Below are positions 9,302 to 21,221 of a DNA stretch of 62,776 nucleotides, piece by piece. Each line of letters begins with the position of its first letter. Position 1 is the first letter of the stretch. This stretch comes from Phoronis australis (Eukaryota > Phoronida > Phoronidae). Below the pieces are notes generated by a model, which was not told the origin of the DNA, did no database searches, and saw only the letters and a list, made by a program, of their open reading frames with translations. The position numbers and the translations under genes are program-made. Location: contig NMRA01000280.1 in assembly GCA_002633005.1 (NCBI GenBank), forward strand, positions 408,285-471,060, in the 5' to 3' direction.

Positions 9302-12300
9302 TCAATGTTCAAGTATATTTACTTCTGGACAATCGTCATAGCAATCGATTGGTTTATCCAAAAACTCCCAAGTAGGAGCTACATTTGGACCGGTCGATGA
9401 ATCCACCAGTGGATCGATTGGTGTCGCAACCATTCTTGATCCTTTTACAAGTAGTGTTTCCATTAGACCGACGCAATGTTTCATCGCGTCGGGGTTTCCG
9501 TTAAATGAGGTATGCAAACACTTAAGCATTTTTGTGTATACGTTATTAAATGAGTTGGACAGTCGGCGAGCCACCGAATTGTATTGATATTTGTTGGTTT
9601 TTGGATTGTCCATAATTGGCCAGACGCCATCTTCATAAAATGGAATCTTACTTCCGTCATATGCGTACGTCACATTGCACATCATTAGCTTTGCCTCTCC
9701 GCACACATACCTGTCTTGTTCGTGCACAAAAGGAACGTCACGAGCGGTGTAATATCTTTTGGTACGATGTAACGAATTCACACATTGTTCAGCGTTTTCA
9801 ACGCGCAGATACTGGCCGTGTACAATTTGTGAGAACTTATAATAATGTGATAACAATCTCGCTTGAGATGTTTTTGAGGAGACCAGTGGATTGCAAGCGT
9901 CAGAACCTTCACCTTCTTGGGAAATTTGCTCTATCGCACGCGTAGCATCAGATATGCCAGAAATTTTAAATGGTTTGTCAACAACCCTAGTGTACCAATG
10001 AGAAACTCCAATCTGTCGAAGAGGATCACCGTTGAATATCGTTCCACCCTTCTTCCTTGCTTTGTCCTCAAGTTCAACCAACGCCTTCAACACCAAGAAA
10101 AAGTGGAGAACATGAATTCAACACTGCAAGTATCAAGTACAAGTATACAACTGCCAAACTTGGCAACAATTGCATGTTCACCTTCCCCTTTCATGCACAG
10201 AATTGTGAATTTTAGCAAAAACTTGGTGTTGTAAGTTTTTGTCACCGGCATTCAATCACACTGCATGAGTACCTGTATTTTATTTGTTGGAGAAAAGGTA
10301 AAAATCACCGAGTGGCTCAAAAAGCATGAAAACGTTGTATAGGTCCTTTGGACTCGTGCTTCGGAATCTACGCCAACATGTTTGTAGTGCAAAAGGCGCG
10401 GCCAGAACTCACTGCCCTAACTAACCCTCCGCCTCAGTGAGTAGCATTGGGGAACATTGTGTGATCACATGTATCCAGTCGGAGCATCCGGGCATTCATT
10501 GAATAACGACCCGTTTGATCATTCGGGCAGGATACGTACTGTGCCCGGCTAGTAAAAGCGTTTTACTTACGTTCTGTATTGTTTTGTAAAATTGACCAAT
10601 TGTCTTCGGGTAGTGCTCCTTTTCACAGCGTGATCTCTCACTTACTCGTTTACACCGGCTTACAATGACATCTTCTGGTTGCTCTATTTCCATGAAAACG
10701 TTTTGAATGTAGTCCACAGTGAGTTTTTCCAAAGTGATCACCAAGTCTGGCCTCAGCCCCCCTGGAAGACCATATGAGGGATATACCGGTGTCCATTTAG
10801 ACTCATTAAGGACAGGCTTGCCTCCAATGGCGTTTAGAATGTTCGCCACTAAGGTCATATGACTCATCTCTTGAACAGCGATGACTTTCAGAATATCATA
10901 CACCTCCCTGTTTCTACCCGGTTTAATGGACATTAGTCCAGTGAGATACGGTGGGATAGTCGAAAGCTCCACGAACAGTGCTTTCTGTAACATAACTTCA
11001 AGGTCAACTTTTGCCGGGTGTTCTGGTACACCAAGTTGTGGATTGACCAACCAGTTGTTGATCGTTTGCAGGGTGTATCTGGATACATCACGTGATACTG
11101 GCATGTAGTTGCCATCAGAAACGGGTAGGTTCATAGACATGCGTATTTTGGGGATGTTTTCCACGACACTGTTGTACTCCGCCAGGTTGACAATAGGTCT
11201 CATAACTGGATACATTGCGGCGTATCGAGAGAATATAGGCTTGATGTCTTTGTGCCATGTCGGGTGTTGTATCACCTTTTCCTTGAAGAACAGATAAATT
11301 ACAATGCAGGCATCTCCGCTGAGCACAAAACGTTGAGACTCGGGGCTCTTGTAGCGCACTAACAACCAGTAAATCTAGCAGAAAAACAACAAAGAAATCA
11401 GGTTGGTACAAGAATCACTATAGAAATAGCTCGTTCTTTTAAATATAGACCCTCACTGTTTTTATCAGTTTGCAACCCAAGAGCTTCATGAATAAACCCT
11501 ACATTTCATAAAACATAGCTTTTAGGGTGAATGTGGTTTTGTTACTTTCAAAAAATTAAGAGCTGGCGTTTATTTCATTTCTTTTGCTTTTACTTAAGTC
11601 TATGATGTAATATGAAATGGCATGGAATGAAAAGATCATCGTTCCCAGTATGAAATGGAACTAAACAGAACAGGCGCAAATTTAGAAATAACTGACACAA
11701 AAAGTAATGCGTTTCGGACGGTAATGCTTCTTTATTAAAAAACGGTCTACTTAAGGACAACTCTTCTAAACATATGAATTTCGTTTTGAATTTCCCTAAG
11801 AGACTTTTGTCATTTTTATATTGTTTATTTTTCTTTACCAGTCGGCATTCTGTTTAGTTATATTTTGGTGTGTTTTGTGATAAAAGGATTCTTCGTGAAA
11901 CAATTTCCAGTTCCATACCTGGGCATTTGGCAGCTGGTTTGTTGTCCTATTTGAGTTTGGTTTCTTCCCAGGATCTCCAGCTCTGAACGCTATGCTCGCT
12001 TCCCCTCTTTCGTCAGTGACGCCATCAGTGAAGTGCAGCGCTCCTTTGGGTTCATTGATCACTCCATCACCATCGGCAAACTCATTAGACATTGAGAAGG
12101 TTACGTTTTTATTTTTGTCTTCCTTCGAAGCAAAATTTAAACTGATGTGGACATCTTTTAATGGTCTCCCAAACTGGTAAGCATAGAACGTGACATTCCA
12201 TTCGTCGTCCGGGTGTTTGTAAAACGTGTAGTTATGTTGTACTCCAACAACTATGCCGTCAGCCGATTCTTCAAGAAGTATGTCATCCATATTCCTAACA

Positions 12301-15300
12301 ACGCCTAGAGGACTAGATTGAATTAGTGGAAGCATAGTTTCTTTCACCTCAAAAGGTTGGACACCCGACGTCGCTCTGTACCACTTATCTCGCTTGTAAT
12401 CAAGATGCCCAACACGGATCATTCCACTTTTTGTCAAAATAGTTAAATACAATTTACCATTGTCCATATAGTCTGACGCAAAGCGCCCCCTAATGTCACA
12501 TTTTAGACTGTTTCCAAAATCAACTATTACTAGCTTTCGATCTTCGTCGACAATAAATGGCGCATCAAAGTATTTGCTGTGCTTTGGTCCCAATTTGTTT
12601 CTCATTACACGTGCAACCTTAAACATGTGACACGAATCCTCGCCATGCGGTCCTATAATACCAGCTACACGTCCGTGCTTGTAATTAACGTCCTTTTTGT
12701 TCTTGTTAAACAAATCTACATTAAATTTAATAGATAACGTGGGCGCGGTTGACACTCCAGCGGTAACATTCATGAGCTCGTGAACGAAACGGGATTTGCG
12801 CAGTCTTTTCTTTATTGATTTCTTCCACTTTATGTTGGTGAGAGTTGACTTAAAAAATCCACCGAGTCTGGAATCAAAGATTTGATCTGGCACCTTAAGC
12901 CAACCGTGCTGATAGGCAGCCACTGCAAACCGACCGGTGAGTACATCTCCCAGTGTTATGGTCCAGCCCCAAATTTGAGACATGCTCATAACTGAGGTAT
13001 CCATGTCCACTAATTTAGGATTACTTAGATGTGTTCCTACAAAGACAATATTATTTCAGTTCGAAGGGACAAAAACCTTGTTTTATCATGACTAGACAAC
13101 TCAATTGTTAACAAGAATGTGCCATAAAGCCCCGCAATTAGGCGTCTAATTATGTGACCGCGCCTAGTTGCGGCCATAGGCGCGTGGCTTTATATGTGGG
13201 GCACTTGAGTAGAGCTTGCATTAATTACGGTGCTCCAGATATAGGTGCACCTTCGATGCTTCAAAAAACACCCTTAGTTTGCACGTGGATTTTAGTGCAA
13301 ATTCTTTTCTGATGACATACTGCCGACGAAACTGCAGTGCTTGTTTTTCTGGCCAAGAAAACAAGTCTATGGCAGTTTCAGTCCCCGTAGCTCTTCTTGA
13401 CCACATTGGTCCTCGATCTGTGACCCTCGCTTGTACCTCTCTTCCCATATCCAACCAATGAGCTAAATACTGAATTTAGCTCATTGATCCAACCATCTGT
13501 AAACTATCCTTGTCAGGTTAAACAATCGATTGCAGTTAAAACGTTGTAGCAGTGAAGTTTATTCTTTCGAAGAGGAGATGAACCAAATGTTATTTTATAC
13601 GTAAATCGTTATTGAAAATAAAACTTGTAATGAGTTTTAAATTTTATATCTTTAGAATTTAACTGTTCCTGTAGTCACCCAGAGGGTCACTAACGCCACA
13701 CGCTGTGTGAAATAAAAAGCATTTAGTGTATTTTTTAAAATCATTCAAGGCGCGTCTATGACCGGCGCAAGCGCCTATACGCGGGACATTTGATTAAAAA
13801 ATCTTGCGAAAAAAGGAAGTGGTTCTCATATAGGTGCACACGCCTAACTGAGGGGCTATACGGCAACGGCGTGAACCTTTGAAAGTCTAGGCCATTAAGC
13901 GTAACCAAAACGTCGTGTTCAACACAACACGTCTTTATCTATCTATCTGTCCGTCCATCCGTCCGACCGAACGTCCGTCTGTTTGTCTACATCTATATCT
14001 ATGTCTATATATGTATATATTTTTCATAGCGTATTTTTCTTTAGAAATCGTAATTTTACTTTCGTAAATTAAAGTGATATACTTGTCTCGACCGCCTCAG
14101 TTGATACATATACTTTGACTATTACCTACCGGCCACAGCTTGCCCTATGAGTGCATCAGATTTTGGATTTGAGGTGCACGTTGCGTCACTGTAACATACT
14201 CTGGTAACAACGACATCCACAAAGTCCCAGTTGTTTCCACCCTGACAAAGATTTTGAAAGGACGTTAGTCCAACGAACATCTCTCAAAGAATAAAATAGG
14301 GCAAGCTTGCTCCATTATATTTCTCAGAAGATTCGATGCTTTGACAATAATCATTAGTTTTCATATCAAGTCCCTCCAACTTTGGATTTTCGTGCGTTCA
14401 ATACTTGTCAGTCCTTATAAATATGACAGGTTACAAAGAAATCCTATGCCCGCGGTCTAACCTCTGCACTTTAAAAGGTTACTAAACCATGTTTTGATGA
14501 TGTCAACCAATCCTCGTTCTATCACCTGCTGATGTAACCATGGCGTCAGTCTTGAAAGATAAAAGCAGAATAAAAAAACTCATACCACCTATTTCGCAAA
14601 TTGCACATTACAGTCCTTGATAGGTGGTATTTTCCCACAGTTGCCGTGTAATTCGCTAAAAGCGTAGGTCAACCTTTAGTCTACTTTCACATTTAGCAGA
14701 TTTTTTAGGGTTGTCGAGGGTTTCGGAGTATTAGTTGGTTTCAGAGAACTAGACGGGAAAGTCGTTTTTAGTATCTGTTCATAGGTCAAAACCAGGTTTG
14801 GTATCCTTTTAAACAATACCAAGACTATGACTGGCGGACAAGAGAACTTGGTCGTAGCTGTTATCCTCCCTTTTTGAGAAGATAGCTAGACTTGATCATT
14901 GGTGATCTAACTGTTTGATTTTTAAAAAAAAACATTATCAGCGTTCTTACAAAATATCTTTCGGCTTTGTAATCACTTTCAATGACTAAACCGCATTATC
15001 AGAAGTTTAAATTCCACGTTGAACTGAATGCCTTTTCAGTAGTCTGTACAGGTTCCACCTATGGAACGGAAATTTCAACGTCCATGCAAGGAGCGGTTTG
15101 TATTTGAAGAACGTCTTGGACAACATAGACTACATCACGACTTTGACTTACTTCGTAATGGCAAACCATGTCGACGATGTCCCCTACGCCGTTGCACAGG
15201 GTATGCTGACTGAAGTTTCCCATGTCGTAATTTTTAGCGTGGTTGTTAGCTGTAGTGAAGTCGGAATAAAATTTACCGGCGAAGTGCAGTCTAGGAAAAT

Positions 15301-16879
15301 CCAGATAGGAAGATACAGTGAAGCCTGGGCGCAGAACACACGAATCTGGAACATAGGCATTATTGGAAGCATACATGTTTTGAAAACGCAGATTGTGCAG
15401 TAAAAATTAACATTTCCCCCTTGTACGCATTCAAGTCCATGGTAAGGTCCAGAAAACTAGTTTTCAAAAACCAATAATTGCAAATTGCCAATTCACTTCT
15501 CTCCAACCCGGTCACGATAAAAAATTGAAATATGGGATCTAATACCACAGATTGTCCGTTGTGGGGGAAAATGGTGGTTTAAAACTCGAGCCCGAAAAGT
15601 ATATTTGCGCCAGTAATTTACGAACCTAATTTACGGGCGACACTTTTAGCCCTGACCCAGGGGGAAAGCTTAGACCGCGACTCGAATTTAGAGGTGCTCC
15701 CATGGAAACATGACCCTGTGCCTGGAGATTGATGATCGTGTTTGGTCGATGAGTGGGTGGAATTTCGGGGTGCGTGTCTAGGGAATGGAGATTCAAGGGA
15801 TACTGGCTGAAATTTAGACGCTCGATTATGGAATTGTTTCCACCTAATACAATATCTCTCAATCTTTGACATTCATCATCTGGTAATTTCCATTCTGATC
15901 GAAATGATTTCAAGAGGAAGTAATGCAAATTCAGTAACCAATGCTTCAAATCTTTCTTAAGCAAAACTACCGTGGCTCATAGTCTACAAATCCCAACCAC
16001 ATATCTACAGTACCTGTTCATGTACTTGAGTGATATAACTTTTCATAAACAAGACAATGCGATACTCCATTTTTGTGGATAATACACGTTTAATCACCTT
16101 CGTCACTCTTGTCCGGGCAGTCAATATGTCCATCACAAATCTTACTAGAATCTACACAGGTGTAGTCTTTACAAAGAAATCCTGAACACTTTTGGCTTGG
16201 CTGCGTTGACGTTTCTACAATATTAGGTTTTGCTGAAAAGAAATTTGTATACCCTTTAAAATATTTGTGCAAGTCCCAGTAAAACCGAAGTAGTGACAAA
16301 ACAGTGTATCCATAATTGAGGGAGACCCAGATGGACATATAAGTGTCTTAGCCTTCATCATCTGGGTGAAAAACTTTTCTCTCTGGCTGGAAAATTTACC
16401 ACCCAAGTGATAAACATTTCTACCTTGGATTAGAGTAATTCGCACGCGGACGGTAACGCATTTACACCCAGGCAGAAATGTTTTCCAATCGAGTGGTAAA
16501 AGACAACGATACAAAAGACTTGAAATAGTCACAAGATTGAATGTCATTTTTGGACCACCGTATTGATTAAGTAAAGTAAGAAATTCATTGCTGCTGTCCC
16601 GCATTCTCTCCTGGTAGATGACACACGATTGGCAAAACATCGCTCGTATTATAGCACCTCTCTCGAACACGCATGTTTCTTTCAAACAATCCTCTTATCA
16701 GACGTACAATTTTTCCTGTTGCCGGCTTTGAATAACTGCTGAATCTTTAGATGGAGGCCTTCTTCTCCCTGGCTAACCACGGCGAAGAGTATGAGGGTGG
16801 ACACTTGTAAGAGGAACACAAGGCATAATAACACGTGAATCCATGTGTGTGTCTCGTATTCCTTGTCTCTTCGTTCCAT
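9302..16879 (-). CDS. Membrane-anchored LDLa / VioB-like ferritin-domain protein, copy A
   Basis: Seven exons, 5' to 3': 16879-16708, 16232-16098, 15345-15152, 14241-14130, 13036-11919, 11374-10571, 10084-9302. Phases match at every join (1,1,0,1,0,0), all introns are GT-AG, and the product has 1105 residues. Residues 1-12 are a charged tail, about 13-36 a transmembrane helix with positive residues before it (type II topology), and 73-105 an LDLa module with six Cys, the last restored by the exon 2/3 junction (SDE|DSC). The remainder resembles bacterial VioB/RebD/StaD proteins: DFPRLHFAG (118-126), WDFVDVVVTRV in exon 4, SQIWG (224-228), and in exon 6 a ferritin-like helix pair with E713 (ELSTIPPYL) and E746-x-x-H749 (QEMSHM). 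Exon 7 has GDPLRQIG and SHYYKFSQIVHG. In bacteria the family couples two indole-3-pyruvate imines; the substrate here is unknown. The start ATG lies in GCCATGG. A 5'-UTR intron ending just before it is possible. Confidence 0.82.
13121..13864. mobile_element. TIR element (MITE-like) in intron 4 of copy A
   Basis: The left end GCCATAAAGCCCCGCAATTA and the reverse complement of the right end, GCCGTATAGCCCCTCAGTTA, match at most positions, and both continue into GGCG. An equivalent element is at 29878-30628 in unit B, so the insertion predates the duplication. No transposase frame and no convincing target duplication were found. The interior has further short repeats of the GCGCCTA motif. Confidence 0.55.
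13930..13990. repeat. (TCTA/TCCG)n microsatellite
   Basis: Imperfect tetranucleotide tract of TCTA then TCCG/GTCC units in intron 4. The matching tract in unit B (30692-30755) is longer and was later split by an insertion. Confidence 0.8.
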
Positions 16880-17559
16880 GGCCTGCGTCTAAATGGAAAA
16901 ATTTGATGAGTGAACATTATTTACTTATCGATTTCCTAATCAGATGCATCAATTTTATCAACAATTATGAATTACCCCAAGTCAATAGATGTATTTCAAT
17001 CACAAAGAACAGATCCGAAAGTTCAAATAATCTAACTTCATTTGCTTATTGACTTAAGGTCGCATTAATGTCATTGCAATCGGTAGCAGTACGTGTTTGG
17101 ACGTTTCTGACACGAGAGACCATCAGGCAGCATCCGGGTGTTCTATCCACTTTATTTGAACTTGCTTACCAATTCTATATCAAAAAGACCAAAAATAACC
17201 CCACCAGTCGATCATCTGTCAACACCCGGAATCACTATCTGTCGATATGTTAATTGACCTATCCCAAGCTCCGCCTCCTTTCGTAATGTCGACTAACAAA
17301 CTATAAGTTTTACCCGGCAACGTGTTGTTTGTTGGGTAAAACGGCGGCTTGGAAACGAAGGTGGGCCAATAATGCTGCGTTCTACATGGTCAGTTAAGCC
17401 GTCACTCAAAATCCTGGCGATAGGTCAATTAGCTTATCTCGAATTACGAACATTTATTGGTAGATTCAAACTCCATACAATCGAGACAACAAATGGGGGT
17501 GGGCTCCAGTGATCATTTTGAAGAATAATATTAGATTGAATCTGTCCTTCCAATCTTCA
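16880..17559. other. 5' flank of VioB-like copy A
   Basis: No coding sequence is recognised. The segment is conserved in unit B (33629-33943 and 36471-36650), where an L1/Tx1-like LINE interrupts it. It should contain the promoter of the minus-strand gene, but no clear TATA or initiator signal was found. Confidence 0.5.
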
Positions 17560-17830
17560 ATACGGGGTTCCCCAAGGTGTAAGAACCCTAGAAATGTCAT
17601 TGAAAGTTTGAAAAGATTATAAAAATAATATTCAACTTCATATGAAGCACTTTAACTGTCGTGAGGTCTTTGACAGCCAGCCTTTAATTCCCCGCCTTGT
17701 GCAAGTAAAGTTGCTTACCACGTTTTTCATGATCTACGTCTGACCAAATTATTTCTTTAATAGCTTTTACAATTACCGAAGGTATTCAAGGTATTCAAAG
17801 GGAATTTTTGTATCGCTGTCAAAGATACTA
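17560..17830 (+). pseudogene. Broken copy of a short unrecognised frame (partner 36711-36926)
   Basis: Similar to 36650-36930, where one 71-codon frame (starting MSLKVWNDYKNNIQL) is open. Here the same peptide can be followed only through frame changes. The coding origin is unknown; a transposon remnant is likely. Confidence 0.45.
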
Positions 17831-17843
17831 TACTAGGCACAAG

Positions 17844-17940
17844 ATGTTTTGTAGCAAATGCACGCGAACGCATTTCGAGGACAACTGTCCTACCAAAGGC
17901 AAAACATGTCACGCTTGTGGAACTTTTGGCCATTTTTGAG
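17844..17940 (+). pseudogene. Ty3/gypsy-type gag zinc-knuckle fragment
   Basis: The translation shows two adjacent zinc knuckles: a first with spacing CX2CX3HX4C (FCSKCTRTHFEDNC) and a second CX2CX4H that runs into a stop (CHACGTFGHF then TGA). This pair is typical of the nucleocapsid part of gypsy-like retrotransposons. Only a fragment remains. A gypsy reverse transcriptase fragment lies 2 kb further right. Confidence 0.65.
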
Positions 17941-19559
17941 ACAGCAACACCACTATCAAAAGCAGAGACGAGGACTATCCCGATGGCACCAAGGAGGACA
18001 CAAAAATGTGCATAGAACTGAGGAGGACCATATGGCAACAGATATGATGGAACAATGCAGTATTAAAGATGTGTTCTGTATAAATTGTATCCCATACGCG
18101 TTGAATCTATCGAGGGAAATACGGCCATGTAATAAAGTTTTCCGTATTCACCTCCCACACTACTTCAACATTGACCTCTGACATGGAAGTTCAAAAGGTA
18201 GGTCAATATCGACTCGACGTCGATAGCCGATTCGATCACCAAACTTTCGGCAATTAGTTTAAAGTAATACAATTATAGCAGTGTAAATAACGCTCAACAT
18301 ACCATCAGGTCTCAATCGTAACATCTGGAACAGGACTATTAATTAAATGGCAGTTCTGTCTCAGTTTTAATTTGCTAAATATTTTATCGTCTGTAACTCA
18401 GGCGCCGATTGCTCGGTAACTACAATATCAAATATTGTTGTTATTTAACAATTTTCAGGAGATGTTACAAGTTCAATGAAAAGTTATCCTTGTTTCCATC
18501 TTCATTGTCTCTTTTCAAGTAATAAATCGTCACATTTAAAACTGTTTCTTCGACTATACAAAACTTGCAGCCTAACGCGCAAGTACATACATATAGGATG
18601 TAGTGATCCGTCAGGTGAACAGTCTGAGTGAAGTATTAAAAATATCTGCCGAAAAATGAAAGAAACATAAGCATTCGAAGCGTATGGAATAAATACAAAA
18701 CGTACCTTGATTGCGGTCTCGGTCGATACGCAGAATAATGTTTCGTAGGATATTACTTCATGTACGCCACTCTCGGTACGTAATGTGTATTTATCTACAT
18801 CATTCGTTATCTTACTTACCTATAATTTCATTCACTCTGTATATTTTGTTAATGCCTATTTTCCACTTCGTCGATTTGTCTATGTATTTTGTCCCTATTT
18901 CCATATATGTTACTTTTGTATCTTTAGCCTTACATTTTAGTCCAATCCGTTACTGCCACGACAGCAGGGTGAGGTCACACCTGGCAGCTGTTCCAGCACT
19001 TGGGAAAACGTACCTCCAGCTTTGGCCCCTGGAGTTAGGGTTGAATATCCGGCTGACAGCACTCTGTAACATGTGCGCACCCAGCCTTCAAAATGGAGGG
19101 GCTCGAATTCCTGACGTCGTGGACCTTTTGCTACCAAAAGAGCGGGCAGACTAAAAAGAAAAAAATGGGAGCACCCCTGTGTTTCTTTAATGGACATTTG
19201 TCCCATTTTCTTGGACTTTTTGTATCTCGGGGGCGGACCGTTTCGCCTAATGGGGGCGCGCATGCAGTTTGTGGAATCTACACAATACCTCCCTTTCCTT
19301 CCTTATTTTTATTTCGGTGCGTCACTGCGGATTGGCATGAGTTGTCTTCACATCTCTTGTGCTCATCTTTCCAGAGATCATTACTTTTTGTTTACTTATT
19401 ATTTTGCTCTCATATTTCATAGTAAATGACCTTTACTTCACCTACTGTATATACGGTCTCCCTTTTATTTCTGTAAACGGAGCTTGCAACGCACCTATCA
19501 TTTTTGGGACATACTTTGAACATAAATTCAAGTACAAATTCTGATGTTTGGAATGTCGC
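17941..19559. other. Unassigned sequence between gypsy fragments
   Basis: Short frames on both strands without recognisable domains. The segment may be part of a decayed LTR retrotransposon or a later insertion into one, because gag-type and pol-type fragments flank it in the same orientation. Confidence 0.4.
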
Positions 19560-20470
19560 AGTACAAGTAGGTAAGTCACACTTATCCTTCACAATTAATA
19601 CTTTTGTAGATTGCAATATATTGTCACTAGCTACACTGAGAAAGTTAGGTAGCGCAATGTTGTGATCAATGGTATTCATGGCAAACCACAGAAAGCATGT
19701 GGTGAAATTGTACCGCCAGTTGTTTATAAGAATAAAAGACACACGCTACATTTGTTAGGACGTGATGACGGTGTGAAACTAAATGTAGTCCAGAGAGTGT
19801 TTGGAGTGAACTCTCAGAACCAAAATGCAAATCATGATGCCTTTATCAGAAAATAAAGTGATGTGTTTGAAGAAACAATTGGCTGTATTCCAGGCGAATG
19901 CGACATTCAGGTAGATTCTTCTATATCGGCAGTAGTTCACCCTCCCAGACCAGTTCCAGCTGCTACCAGAGTGCAGGTAAAAGTGGAATTAGACCATCTA
20001 GAAAGATGTGGCATTACCGCGAAAGTCACCCAGCCAACACCATGGGTGTCACCACTAGTATGTGTTAGGAAACGCAATAATAGAGTCAGGTTGTACATTG
20101 ATTCCTTTAGCTTAAATAAGGCTATTTTGCCTGAAAACCACCAAATGAGTTCAATTGATGATATTGTACTTAAATTACATGGGAGTAAAGATTTCAGTGT
20201 ACGTGTTGCAAACATGGGTTATGACCATATCAGGCTGAGTGAGCAAAGTACTTACTATACAGCATTTAATACCCCATTTGGGCGACACAGGCATCTTAGA
20301 CTGCCCATGGGCTTGGAAAGTTCCCCGGGAAATTTATCAAAAGGCTATGCAAAATATGTTTGGCAACATTTCTTTGGGAGTGGAAATTGTGATGAACGAT
20401 ATTCTGATTCACGGCAAAACAACCGAAGAGCATGGTGAACGGCTAATAGCTGTAATGGAGATAGCCTGAA
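19560..20470 (+). pseudogene. Ty3/gypsy pol fragment (protease end and reverse transcriptase)
   Basis: The 191-codon frame at 19863-20438 starts mid-pol and has gypsy reverse transcriptase landmarks in order: LERCGITAKVTQPTPWVSPL, RLYIDSFSLNKAI (normally R.C.D.R.LN), TPFGRHRHLRLPMGL. The frame shifts soon after the LPMGL motif. The preceding 250 bases encode protease-region-like peptides, partly out of frame. The element is inactive. Confidence 0.75.
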
Positions 20471-20679
20471 AAGGATTATAATTAAATCTAATTATAACTA
20501 AGATTAGTCAACCTCAAATTAGTTATGTGCGGATGATTGAAATTGCTGCAGGTCTTTCCTTTAGAGTGCCCGGCTCAACTGCGCCGTTTTCTTGGCAAGT
20601 CACCTTGCCTGCCCAAATTTTTCTGAGCATTGAAGACATCGGCCTGCTCCTGCGCTAATCAAACTTTTACACGCTACAG

Positions 20680-21221
20680 AAATGTTACGCCTAATTTTAT
20701 ACCATTTCTTAGCACAATTTGTGGCTCTCAAGCATATCCCTAGCCTGCTGTAAGTCTAACGTTATATATTTTGGTAAAAATCGCACACAGCTACAATTAG
20801 CACTGTCGTAATCGCATTTCTTAATTCCGCCACAGTATGCATACTTGGAAGTTAGTTTTGCTAGGTGTTTTCTCAAATTAATCCACAACAGTTGTTCATC
20901 ATTAAATGCCTCAAATCCTCGCGAAGGACATTTCCGTCAACACAAAACGCTCCCTTGGCTTTCTTCAAAATTCTTATATGCGCTTGCTTCGAAGGACCCG
21001 CATAGTAGCCGTGGCTGGAATGTCGGCAACCACACGACTAAGTCTACAGCTAACTCCTGTTGAAATTCTCTATACTTCAAACTTCTTGTGTGCAGGTGCT
21101 GATAATTGCCTTCAATGGTTTTCACAATAAGAGAAAACAAATCCGAGTTATCACACACGCCCACTGGCCTGCTGCTGCCTTCCATTTTCACTGGCCACCC
21201 TGCTACAGCCGACTTGCACAA
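20680..21221 (-). pseudogene. Unrecognised frameshifted open frame
   Basis: A 94-codon frame (21221-20937, starting MCKSAVAGWPVK) is followed, in another frame, by further coding-like sequence containing NDEQLLWINLRKHLAKL and a Cys-rich segment to about 20700. The continuity of composition suggests one gene broken by a frameshift, probably transposon-derived. No family is recognised. Confidence 0.35.

Larger units (their letters stand above)
8626..17830. repeat. Main duplication block, unit A
   Basis: The block aligns with about 23045-36930 in the same orientation and order, through the 3' flank, all seven exons, the introns and the 5' flank of the VioB-like gene. Exons look about 93-98 % identical by eye; introns are less similar and carry indels. 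The right edge is the segment at 17560-17830, which matches 36650-36930. Unit A lacks the LINE and retroposed insertions found in unit B and so is closer to the ancestral arrangement in the introns. Confidence 0.9.

Noticed and set aside
10496-10570. Extended reading of exon 6 to a stop at 10496
   Set aside because: A consensus GTAAGT donor follows N845 and joins in phase to exon 7 in both copies. The extra residues differ completely between copies because copy B has an extra 140 bp there.
15188-15345. Earlier donor GGC|GTAGGG for exon 3 of copy A, giving a 1093-residue protein
   Set aside because: It keeps the frame, but the donor 36 bases later (GAA|GTAAGT, exon end 15152) is much stronger and conserved in copy B. 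The longer exon was chosen; the shorter form remains possible as an isoform.
16090-16097. TAA after the LDLa exon in copy A as a disabling nonsense mutation
   Set aside because: The splice model with matching phases puts it in the intron and completes the LDLa cysteines from exon 3.
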